DNA of 9,114 nt from UBA3305 sp002373555 (GCA_946612455.1 CAMOER010000059.1:1-9114), one strand, 5' to 3'. Shown: positions 1-6,264, counted from the first letter of the stretch. Numbers and translations: made by a program. The notes: generated from the sequence alone by a model not told the origin.

Positions 1-1166
1 CCGTCGGCATCATCGCCTGCGTTATCCCTGCAACCAACCCCGATCTGACTCCTGCAGGAAATGCGATCTATGCTCTGAAGGCACGTAACGCCATCATCTT
101 CAGCCCCCATCCCAGAACGGCAGGCACTTCCAGAAAGACCATCGAGCTGATGCGTGAAGGTCTTGCCCGTGTAGGCGCTCCCCTTGATCTGATCCAGATC
201 CTCGGAACCAACGGCTGCAAGATCAACCGTCAGATCTCCGAAGCTCTGATGACCAAGTGCGATCTTGTTATCGCTACCGGCGGACAGGGCGTTGTACGTC
301 GTTCCTACAGCTCCGGCACACCTGCATTCGGCGTAGGCGCCGGCAATGCGACTATGATCTGGGACGAGACCGCGATCAAGGATCTGCATCATGCAGCAGA
401 CAACACCATGCGTTCCAAGACCTCTGACTTCGGTTCCGGCTGCTCCGCTGATGGCAACGTCATCATCCATGAGAGCATCTGGGATGAGTCCATCAAGGCT
501 CTTGAGGAAGTCGGCGGCTATGTCATGACAGAAGAAGAGCAGGACAAGATGCGTCATGCAATGTGGGATGAAGAGATCCACAGACTGTCCGATACAGTTG
601 CTCTTTCCGCAACCGATATGGCTAAGAAGGCCGGATTCGAAGTTCCCGAGGGAACCCGTTTCCTGATCGCTTCCCACAACACCGGCGTATACGAGAGCGG
701 AGAAGCCGGCATCTGGGCAAGAGAGAAGCTTTCCACAGTTCTTGCTGTACACAAATATTCGGGTGAGTTCCAGAACGCGATCGATGCGATCATGACCATC
801 CATGACAAGTGCGGCGGCAAGGGTCATTCCGTAGGTATCTTCTCCTTCGATGATGACCATATCCACAGACTCGCTATGGTAGCACGTGTTGGCCGTATCA
901 TGGTCCGTCAGCCTCAGTCCAAGGCGAACTCCGGTTCCATGAACAACGGTATGCCTATGACCTCCTCCATCGGCTGCGGCACATGGGGCGGCAATGCTAC
1001 TTCCGAGAACGTCCATCTGCATCACTACATGAACGTTACATGGGTATCCCGTGAGTACGAGACTCCCGACTGGCAGACTGATGAAGAGCTCTTCGGTGAG
1101 TTCTATGATCCGGAACTGGAGAAGATTCAGTACTCTGCTTACAACTCCAACGACGCTCTTAAATAA
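1..1166 (+). CDS. CoA-acylating aldehyde dehydrogenase (5'-partial)
   Basis: The reading frame is open from the left edge (first full codon at base 3), so the gene starts outside the window; 387 C-terminal residues are visible. It is predicted to oxidise an aldehyde with NAD(P)+ and coenzyme A to an acyl-CoA, in the cytosol. The visible start reads VIPATNP then ALKARNAIIFSPHPR, the signature shared by AdhE N-terminal domains, EutE-type and SauS-type (sulfoacetaldehyde) acylating dehydrogenases. A TGGQGVVRRSYSSGTPAFGVGAGN stretch (given here only as TGGQGV...GVGAGN) follows. The probable catalytic cysteine lies in DFGSGCSADGN, codon 441-443. Family members are usually about 450-490 residues, so roughly 80-100 are missing. 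There is no fused alcohol dehydrogenase domain, so it is not AdhE. The following ThDP-enzyme gene starts 75 nt after the stop, suggesting co-transcription. Nearest named relatives are SauS-like enzymes, but the neighbours do not indicate sulfoacetaldehyde, so the substrate is unknown. Confidence 0.88.
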   Translation, partial: VGIIACVIPATNPDLTPAGNAIYALKARNAIIFSPHPRTAGTSRKTIELMREGLARVGAPLDLIQILGTNGCKINRQISEALMTKCDLVIATGGQGVVRRSYSSGTPAFGVGAGNATMIWDETAIKDLHHAADNTMRSKTSDFGSGCSADGNVIIHESIWDESIKALEEVGGYVMTEEEQDKMRHAMWDEEIHRLSDTVALSATDMAKKAGFEVPEGTRFLIASHNTGVYESGEAGIWAREKLSTVLAVHKYSGEFQNAIDAIMTIHDKCGGKGHSVGIFSFDDDHIHRLAMVARVGRIMVRQPQSKANSGSMNNGMPMTSSIGCGTWGGNATSENVHLHHYMNVTWVSREYETPDWQTDEELFGEFYDPELEKIQYSAYNSNDALK

Positions 1167-1182
1167 TTGAATGAACTGCTGA

Positions 1183-1214
1183 GCTGCCCCGTCGGGGCAG
1201 CCCAGTGTATTTTT
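1183..1214 (+). terminator. Hairpin with short U-tract between first two genes
   Basis: GCTGCCCC (1183-1190) pairs perfectly with GGGGCAGC (1194-1201) around a GTC loop. A run of five T (1210-1214) comes only after an 8-nt gap, so it is a poor intrinsic terminator. It may act as a partial terminator, or stabilise the 3' end of the upstream message. Confidence 0.45.
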
Positions 1215-1241
1215 ACAAAATATAAAGGAGATCTTTCGGTT

Positions 1242-3155
1242 ATGAAAAGATTAGTTTCCGACGGTATCGTCGACTATCTGGAGCGCAGAGGGGTTGAATA
1301 TGTATTCGGTCTTTGCGGCCATACCGTTATCGCAATGCTGGATGCATTTTCGCGTTCCACCAAACTGAGATATGTCAGCGTCCGCCACGAGCAGATCGCT
1401 GCCACCGCTGCTGACGGCTATGCCCGTGTAGCACATAAGGCCGGCGTTGTTATCTGCCACCTCGGACCCGGACTCACCAACGCCACAACAGGTGTTGCCA
1501 ATGCTGCATTTGACTCCATTCCCATGGTCGTCATCGCAGGTGATGTTCCCAGCTACTACTTCGGCAAACATCCTCATCAGGAAGTCAATATGCACTGTGA
1601 CGGTTCCCAGTATGATATCTACAAGCCCTTCGTAAAGAGAGCCTGGAGAATCGACCGTCCCGAAGCTTTCCCGGAAGTACTTGACAAGGCATTCCGTCTG
1701 GCAGAGTCCGGACGTCCCGGCCCTGTACTGATCTCTGTTCCCATGGATATGTTCTCCCGCGAGATCGAGAACGATGTCTGGGAGAGAACCTACATGGATT
1801 CTCATGAGACCATCAAGCCCGCACTGGATCCCGATACTGCCAAGAAGATCGCAAAGACGCTGATCGAGGCCAAGAATCCGCTCATCCATGCCGGCGGCGG
1901 CGTACTGCTTGCACAGGCCAGCAAAGAGCTTGAAGCACTGGTCGACTTCCTTGACATCCCGGTATCCCGTACCCTTATGGGCCAGGGCTGCATCCCGGAT
2001 ACCCATCCGCTGCTGCTTGGCCAGACCGGTTTCTGGGGCTTTGAACTGACACATCAGAAGACGCTGACCGCTGACCATATCCTGATCCTCGGATCCCGTA
2101 TGGCAGAGGCTGACAGCTCCTCCTGGTACAAGGGCGTTACCTTCGATCAGAGCGTGACCAAGTTCATGCAGATCGATATCGATCCTACCGAGATCGGCCG
2201 CAACTACCCTGTAGAGATCGGCGCGATCGCTGACCTGAAGCATGCGCTTGCACAGATCCTGGAAGCAGCGAAGGAGATCTGCCCGAACGGTATCGATCGT
2301 CCCGAGCTTCGTAAGGAGATCACCGAGTACAAGGCAAACTTCAAGAAGCAGAACCAGGCGATCTGCGACGACGGACGCTTCCCGATGACCCCTCAGCGCA
2401 TCCTGCGCGACTGCAAGGCCATCCTTCCGGAAGACGCTCTGATCTTCACCGATGTAGGCTGGAACAAGAACGGTATGGCACAGCAGTATGATATCACCAT
2501 TCCCGGAACCATCAACCATCCTTCAGGACTGGCTACGATGGGATTCGGCGCCGGCGCTATCCTCGGTGCGAAGCTTGCTGCTCCGGAGAAGGTCGTTGTT
2601 ACTCTTACCGGTGACGGCGGATTCGGTGCTGCGAACCCCTGCGTCATGGCGACTGCCGTTGAAGCAGGCATCCCGGTCATCTGGATCGTTATGAACAACA
2701 GCGCGTTCGGAACCATCGCTGGTCTTGAGGGCGCTCATTACACCAACGAGAGAGAACACTGCCGTCTGCATCTCGGAACCGAGTTCAAGATCCGTCCTGC
2801 AGAGATGGGCAATACCATGGGCGGAGAAGGAACCTTCCAGCAGGCCTGGGAGCCTTACACTCCCGACTGGGCGGCTGTTGCACGCGCTTACGGCGTAGAC
2901 GCTGTCAAGATCCAGAGCGCTGACGAGTTCGCTGAGGCTCTCGCGACCGCTGTTGATCACGTCAAGAACGGCAAGCCTTTCCTGATCGACGCGCCGATGG
3001 AGAACATCGCTGTTCCTACACCCGGTGTATGGAATATCAACGATATCTACACGCATAAGGAGAACGTCAGCATCGAGAACGGTCGTCTGAAGTTCCCGGA
3101 TGAGATGGGCGGCAAGGAAGTCAAGGTCGTCCGTACACAGGCTGCGGATGCCTGA
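1242..3155 (+). CDS. ThDP-dependent enzyme, acetolactate synthase/IolD superfamily
   Basis: A 637-aa thiamine-diphosphate enzyme. The chosen start at 1242 has AAAGGAG at 1224-1230; an in-frame ATG at 1167 is one base after the previous stop, has no good ribosome site, and would translate the intergenic hairpin. The N-terminal Pyr domain (about 1-175) carries the cofactor-activating glutamate in RHEQ (E50). The central domain (about 195-345) includes TLMGQGCIPDTHPLLLGQTG, as in FAD-binding acetolactate synthases. The C-terminal PP domain has GDG (457-459) and NN (485-486), the Mg-ThDP motif. Two things differ from a standard synthase of about 560 aa: an extra segment around residues 505-540, and a C-terminal tail after about 590. 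No small regulatory subunit gene is adjacent, which argues against branched-chain synthesis. Possible reactions are 2-oxo acid decarboxylation, 2-hydroxyacyl-CoA lysis, or hydrolytic cleavage of a cyclic 1,2-dione as in IolD and cyclohexane-1,2-dione hydrolase. An aldehyde product would feed the upstream acylating dehydrogenase. The superfamily is secure; the reaction is not. Confidence 0.88.
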   Translation: MKRLVSDGIVDYLERRGVEYVFGLCGHTVIAMLDAFSRSTKLRYVSVRHEQIAATAADGYARVAHKAGVVICHLGPGLTNATTGVANAAFDSIPMVVIAGDVPSYYFGKHPHQEVNMHCDGSQYDIYKPFVKRAWRIDRPEAFPEVLDKAFRLAESGRPGPVLISVPMDMFSREIENDVWERTYMDSHETIKPALDPDTAKKIAKTLIEAKNPLIHAGGGVLLAQASKELEALVDFLDIPVSRTLMGQGCIPDTHPLLLGQTGFWGFELTHQKTLTADHILILGSRMAEADSSSWYKGVTFDQSVTKFMQIDIDPTEIGRNYPVEIGAIADLKHALAQILEAAKEICPNGIDRPELRKEITEYKANFKKQNQAICDDGRFPMTPQRILRDCKAILPEDALIFTDVGWNKNGMAQQYDITIPGTINHPSGLATMGFGAGAILGAKLAAPEKVVVTLTGDGGFGAANPCVMATAVEAGIPVIWIVMNNSAFGTIAGLEGAHYTNEREHCRLHLGTEFKIRPAEMGNTMGGEGTFQQAWEPYTPDWAAVARAYGVDAVKIQSADEFAEALATAVDHVKNGKPFLIDAPMENIAVPTPGVWNINDIYTHKENVSIENGRLKFPDEMGGKEVKVVRTQAADA

Positions 3156-3188
3156 TCGTTCCATCAGGTTGATATAGTTTATTAAGGC

Positions 3189-3229
3189 GTATGCCGGATG
3201 CTGTTCGGGCATTCGGCATACATTTTTAT
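3189..3229 (+). terminator. Rho-independent terminator after ThDP-enzyme gene
   Basis: GTATGCCGGATGC (3189-3201) pairs with GCATTCGGCATAC (3209-3221), 13 pairs including one G-U, around a 7-nt loop. Five T follow at 3223-3227. It starts 33 nt after the stop codon, splitting the cluster into two transcriptional segments or reducing downstream expression. Confidence 0.8.
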
Positions 3230-3238
3230 GAATGTCGT

Positions 3239-3259
3239 TGAAAGAATGCATTTCTTTCA
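3239..3259. promoter_or_regulatory. Palindrome, candidate IclR-type operator
   Basis: TGAAAGAA (3239-3246) and TTCTTTCA (3252-3259) form perfect 8-bp arms separated by TGCAT. The site lies between the terminator and the ribosome site AGGAG (3267-3271) of the lyase gene. Some IclR-family proteins, for example KdgR, bind TGAAA/TTTCA-type palindromes, and an IclR gene lies downstream in this cluster. TTGAAA at 3238-3243 inside it also resembles a -35 element, but no well-spaced -10 was found. The link to this regulator is inference. Confidence 0.4.
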
Positions 3260-3278
3260 TACTTACAGGAGAATATAA

Positions 3279-4238
3279 ATGGCTTTTGATTATGTAAAAA
3301 AAGTCCGTATCTGCGAAGTAGGTCTTCGTGACGGTATCCAGAACGAAAAGTGTGAGCCCATCTCTGTGGAAAACAAGGTGGAGCTGCTGAAGGGCATGTT
3401 CGATGCAGGTTTCAAGGTAATCGAGGTCGGTTCCTTCATGCATCCCGTGAAGGTCCCGCAGATGGCCAATACGGATGAAGTCTTCAAGGCTCTGCAGGAT
3501 GTGGATGTGCCCGCTGACGTAGAACTTCGCGCGCTGATCCCCAACAAGCGCGGTGTGGACCGTGCGATTGCCTGCGGCTGCAAGAAGGTCAAGCTGAATG
3601 TTTCCGCGTCTCTGGGCCATAACCTGGCGAACCTGAACCGCACTCCCGCGGAATCCGTTGCCGGATTCGCCGAGGTGGTGGATGAGGCAAAATCCAACGG
3701 TCTGGATATCTCCGGTTCCATTTCGATGGCTTACGGTTCTCCCTGGGATGATGAGATCCCGCTGGATGAAGTGAAGAAGATCATCGAAGCCTACATGGCT
3801 GTCGGCATCACCGAGATCTCTCTGTCCGATGCTTCCGGTATGGCTTATCCGTCTCAGGTGTACAACATCTGCACGGAGGTACGCAAGGCTTATCCCGACA
3901 ATACATGGTGGATCCATCTGCACAACACCAGAGGCCTGGCGATTGCCAATATCATTGCCGCCATGCAGGCCGGCATGACCCAGTTCGACGGTTCCCTGGC
4001 CGGTGCAGGCGGATGCCCGTTCGTACCCAATGCCGCCGGAAACGTAGCGACCGAGGATGTCATCCACTGCCTGGATGAGATGGGCGTGGAGACCGGGATC
4101 GACAACTACAAGGTCATCGAGCTGTCCCGCCGCATGGTGGAACTGATCGGTCATTCTGCAGACAGCTATATCCTGAAGGCCGGACAGACCAAGGATCTGA
4201 AGCTGCCCCTGCCTGTACGTCAGCCGAAGGCAAAATAA
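3279..4238 (+). CDS. HMG-CoA lyase-type carbon-carbon lyase
   Basis: A 319-aa DRE-TIM metallolyase of the hydroxymethylglutaryl-CoA lyase group, close to the roughly 300-aa bacterial family length. Enzymes of this group split a 3-hydroxyacyl-CoA by retro-Claisen cleavage, usually to acetyl-CoA plus an oxo product. The start is supported by AGGAG seven nt upstream. Visible active-site features are LRDGIQNE with R17 and D18 (catalytic arginine and metal ligand), E49 in VIEVGSF, metal-binding H213 and H215 in HLHNT, the loop cysteine C246 in GAGGCPF, and N255 in GNVATED. All of these match human and bacterial HMG-CoA lyase. It differs in having HLHNTRG instead of HCHDTYG and SLSDASG instead of SLGDTIG, features I associate with bacterial paralogues whose substrate need not be HMG-CoA. 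No leucine-degradation genes (acyl-CoA dehydrogenase, biotin carboxylase) are in the window. It probably acts on an acyl-CoA made by the dehydrogenase encoded upstream. Confidence 0.85.
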   Translation: MAFDYVKKVRICEVGLRDGIQNEKCEPISVENKVELLKGMFDAGFKVIEVGSFMHPVKVPQMANTDEVFKALQDVDVPADVELRALIPNKRGVDRAIACGCKKVKLNVSASLGHNLANLNRTPAESVAGFAEVVDEAKSNGLDISGSISMAYGSPWDDEIPLDEVKKIIEAYMAVGITEISLSDASGMAYPSQVYNICTEVRKAYPDNTWWIHLHNTRGLAIANIIAAMQAGMTQFDGSLAGAGGCPFVPNAAGNVATEDVIHCLDEMGVETGIDNYKVIELSRRMVELIGHSADSYILKAGQTKDLKLPLPVRQPKAK

Positions 4239-4261
4239 TCGAACCTTAAAAACAGTACTGC

Positions 4262-4278
4262 CAGGGTTCTGAACCCTG
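4262..4278. repeat. Perfect inverted repeat between lyase and dehydrogenase genes
   Basis: CAGGGTTC (4262-4269) and GAACCCTG (4271-4278) are perfect complements separated by one base. An A-rich run follows on the + strand, so it is not an intrinsic terminator in the gene direction. It could be an operator or an mRNA stem. Confidence 0.5.
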
Positions 4279-4290
4279 AAAAAATAAAAT

Positions 4291-4306
4291 GCACATGATG
4301 ATGTGC
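4291..4306 (+). promoter_or_regulatory. Short hairpin just upstream of dehydrogenase ribosome site
   Basis: GCACAT (4291-4296) and ATGTGC (4301-4306) form a 6-bp stem with a GATG loop, ending two bases before the ribosome site AAAGAGG (4309-4315). It could influence translation initiation or be a protein-binding palindrome. No function is shown directly. Confidence 0.4.
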
Positions 4307-4322
4307 GGAAAGAGGTATCATT

Positions 4323-5189
4323 ATGGGATCTAAACTTATCGCTCTGCTTGGAACTCCTCTGGGACAGTCTTTCTCTCCCCGTATGCAGAATGAAGCCTAT
4401 GCTTCCATGGGATTTGACGCTCATTATTTCCCGCTGGAGACCAACAATGAGCTGATCGGCAACAACATTGCCAATATCAAGAAGGACAACAGCTATGCCG
4501 GTTTCGCGGTAACCAAGCCCAACAAGGAATTCGCTGTTCAGTTCATGGATGAGATGGACGGACTGGCTGAGAAGATGGGAACCATCAACACGGTCGTCAG
4601 AAGTGCTGACGGAACCCTGAAGGGCTACAACACCGACGGCTTTGGCGCAACCAAGTCCCTGGAGCTTGAGGGCGTAAAGTTTGACGAGACCACCTTCTTC
4701 GTATGGGGCGCAGGCGGCACAGGTAAGTCTGTCTGCTTCACCATGGCTGACCTCGGCGCAAAGAAGATGTTCATCAGCTCCCGTTCCGAGAAGTGCGAAG
4801 TCCTTGCAAAGGACCTGAACGAGAAGTTCGGAAGAGAAGTCGCTGTCGCGATCCGTACCGCTGATGAAGAAGCGGTCAAGGCTGCTGTTGCTGAGTCTGA
4901 TGTTCTGATGAACCTGTCCGGTCTCGGCATGAGAGGACACGAGGGTGAGACTCCCATCGCGAAGGAGTACATCAAGCCCGAGCATGTCTGCTTCGATGCT
5001 ACTTACAACCCCCTGAAGACCCAGTTCCTGCTGGATGCTGAGGAGAAGGGCTGCAAGATCATCAACGGCCTTGGCATGGTCATCTACCAGGGTGCCCGCC
5101 AGATCGAGCTGTGGGCCGGCGTAGAGCAGGCTCCCGTAGAGCAGATGTTCAAGACCATCGATCAGATCGTCGCTGAGATGAACAAATAA
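4323..5189 (+). CDS. Shikimate/quinate dehydrogenase (AroE/YdiB-type) homologue
   Basis: A 288-aa NAD(P)-dependent dehydrogenase of the shikimate dehydrogenase family, usual length 270-290 aa. AAAGAGG lies 7 nt before the ATG. The N-terminal substrate domain has GTPLGQSFSP, keeping the two serines (S16, S18) that hold the C1 carboxylate of shikimate. Catalytic K68 is in AVTKPNKE, N89 in GTINTV and catalytic D105 in GYNTDGFG. The Rossmann domain has GAGGTGKSV (129-137) followed by SSRSEK, and Q256 lies in GLGMVIYQ. The usual NVT of the substrate loop is AVT here (A62 replaces a substrate-contacting asparagine), and the usual NRT cofactor motif is changed. This suggests altered substrate or cofactor preference. 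Placement within a catabolic cluster with an IclR regulator, away from other aromatic-biosynthesis genes, suggests oxidation of quinate, shikimate or a related hydroxy acid rather than chorismate synthesis. The exact substrate is not determinable from sequence. Confidence 0.83.
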   Translation: MGSKLIALLGTPLGQSFSPRMQNEAYASMGFDAHYFPLETNNELIGNNIANIKKDNSYAGFAVTKPNKEFAVQFMDEMDGLAEKMGTINTVVRSADGTLKGYNTDGFGATKSLELEGVKFDETTFFVWGAGGTGKSVCFTMADLGAKKMFISSRSEKCEVLAKDLNEKFGREVAVAIRTADEEAVKAAVAESDVLMNLSGLGMRGHEGETPIAKEYIKPEHVCFDATYNPLKTQFLLDAEEKGCKIINGLGMVIYQGARQIELWAGVEQAPVEQMFKTIDQIVAEMNK

Positions 5190-5203
5190 TTGAGCTTTTT
5201 ACC

Positions 5204-5234
5204 GCCCCCGCGGTCAGCCGCGGGGGTATTTTTT
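5204..5234 (+). terminator. Strong rho-independent terminator before regulator gene
   Basis: CCCCCGCGG (5205-5213) pairs with CCGCGGGGG (5218-5226) around a TCAG loop, extended by one G-U pair, then TA and six T (5229-5234). It ends 16 nt before the IclR start codon, so regulator expression needs read-through or an unseen promoter within the preceding gene. Confidence 0.87.
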
Positions 5235-5250
5235 AAGACAGGAGGCCGGC

Positions 5251-6006
5251 ATGGAAAGGCAGAATTCACCGACAAGATCCGTGGAAAGAGCGCTTGATAT
5301 CCTGGAGTGCTTCATGGACAAGGATGAGATGATCCTTCTGGAGATCGCGGAAAAGACCGGTCTTTCATCGAGCACGGCGCTCAGGATTCTCCAGGCGCTG
5401 ACGGAACACGATTTCATCGTAAAGAACACACAGGATAAGACCTACCGCCTCGGCAACAAGATCCTCTGGCTTGCGGAACGCATGTCGAGAGAATCGCATG
5501 AGGAGCTGCGGAAGACGGCATATATGTATATGCTGGCAATGAATGAGAAATATAACGAGGATGTCCGCCTTTTCGTTCCGGACGGACACTCCAAGCTTTG
5601 CATAGAATCGATCGATTCCAGGCGTGAACTGCGCCAGGTCGTGCTGGTCGGCACCAGACATGATCTGATCCGCGGCGCTGCCGGGAAGATCATGATCGCC
5701 TTCATGAATGACAGCGACAGACGCAGACTGATCGAAGACGAATCGCTTTTCAAGATGTATGACGCGGTCAGAGAGGCCGGTTACGCCGTCAGTGACGGAG
5801 AAAGAGAAGAGGGGCTGTTCGGGCTGGCTGTACCGGTCACCGATGCGGAAGGCAGGCTCGTCGCGGCGATTTCCTTATCCGGTCCTTCGGTCAGATTCCG
5901 GAATGATGATCTTACGGAACGTATCCATGCCATGACGGAAATGGGCAGAAAGATCTCCGAAGCATGGCAGAAAAGAAATCAGGAAATACAGGAGATGGGA
6001 GCATGA
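5251..6006 (+). CDS. IclR-family transcriptional regulator
   Basis: A 251-aa DNA-binding regulator, typical IclR length. The start follows AGGAGG (5240-5245) by 5 nt. The N-terminal winged helix-turn-helix occupies about residues 9-70, with VERALDILECF, then LLEIAEKTGLSSSTALRILQ as the helix-turn-helix and a wing ending in KTYRLG. The GAF-like effector domain (about 82-245) shows GAAGKIMIAF, GYAVSDGEREEG and LAVPVTDAEGRLVAAISLSG, which are characteristic of the family. Such proteins control catabolic genes, often as repressors released by a pathway metabolite (KdgR, IclR) or as activators (PcaU, PobR). Position directly after the enzyme genes makes it the likely local regulator, and the palindrome at 3239-3259 is a candidate target. 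I see no convincing promoter in the 61-nt gap upstream. It shares an ATGA overlap with the next small gene. Confidence 0.92.
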   Translation: MERQNSPTRSVERALDILECFMDKDEMILLEIAEKTGLSSSTALRILQALTEHDFIVKNTQDKTYRLGNKILWLAERMSRESHEELRKTAYMYMLAMNEKYNEDVRLFVPDGHSKLCIESIDSRRELRQVVLVGTRHDLIRGAAGKIMIAFMNDSDRRRLIEDESLFKMYDAVREAGYAVSDGEREEGLFGLAVPVTDAEGRLVAAISLSGPSVRFRNDDLTERIHAMTEMGRKISEAWQKRNQEIQEMGA

Positions 6007-6206
6007 GCGAAGAATATATGGATTTTGCGGATCTGAAACGTTGGCTGAAAGAGAGAGGACTGACTTTCAAGCTGGAGGGATGGTCCTGCTGCATCCCGGA
6101 TACGATCCTGATCTTCGATCAGAATCACAAACTCCTGTACGAGGGAGAATATCATCACGAAGTGAATTATCGGCATGCTGTGCAGGAAGTGGAAGCGCAG
6201 CTGTGA
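6003..6206 (+). CDS. Small hypothetical protein coupled to IclR gene
   Basis: A 67-aa protein that I do not recognise. Its ATG (6003-6005) overlaps the regulator's TGA (6004-6006) as ATGA, the usual sign of translational coupling. AGGAG at 5990-5994 sits 8 nt upstream inside the regulator gene. An in-frame upstream ATG at 5964 lacks this support. The sequence is soluble-looking, with no signal peptide or membrane segment: an acidic N-terminal helix (MSEEYMDFADLKRWLKERG), then WSCCIPDTILIFDQ with adjacent cysteines at 29-30, and a histidine-containing end (YHHEVNYRH). A metal-binding role is imaginable from the CC and HH pairs but not supported. The strong terminator 13 nt downstream closes the unit, consistent with a real final gene. 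Confidence 0.68.
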   Translation: MSEEYMDFADLKRWLKERGLTFKLEGWSCCIPDTILIFDQNHKLLYEGEYHHEVNYRHAVQEVEAQL

Positions 6207-6218
6207 CAGAAAAATGCG

Positions 6219-6250
6219 AAGAGGGACCGGTTCAGACCGGTCCCTCTTTT
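6219..6250. terminator. Shared terminator between convergent genes
   Basis: GAGGGACCGGT (6221-6231) pairs perfectly with ACCGGTCCCTC (6236-6246) around TCAG, extended by A-T pairs to 13 bp. TTTT lies at 6247-6250 on the + strand. On the - strand the stem is followed by TT and, after CGCA, five T, so weaker bidirectional function is plausible. It lies between the 67-aa gene and the end of the aminopeptidase gene. Confidence 0.85.
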
Positions 6251-6264
6251 CACTTCTGCGGTTT

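Noticed and set aside
1167..1241. Upstream start for the ThDP-enzyme gene at 1167
   Set aside because: It would translate the GC-rich intergenic hairpin, lacks a ribosome site, and adds residues with no family match. The start at 1242 has AAAGGAG and begins with the expected domain.
1..3155. Taurine/sulfoacetaldehyde pathway (SauS plus Xsc)
   Set aside because: The dehydrogenase is SauS-like, but the ThDP protein does not resemble Xsc motifs that I recall, and the lyase and AroE-type genes have no place in that pathway.
1242..3155. Housekeeping acetolactate synthase large subunit
   Set aside because: There is no ilvN or ilvC neighbour, the protein has an extra segment and tail, and it sits within a catabolic cluster. 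It cannot be fully excluded without phylogeny.
1251..4985. Two long antisense open frames (1251-2519 and 2523-4985, - strand) in the same phase, separated by a single stop
   Set aside because: They lie opposite three strongly supported enzyme genes and run through the intergenic gaps. Their translations show no recognisable domains. The openness is best explained by the strict codon bias of the sense genes.
5964..6002. Upstream in-frame start for the 67-aa protein
   Set aside because: It would sit inside the regulator gene without a ribosome site, while 6003 has AGGAG and the ATGA overlap.
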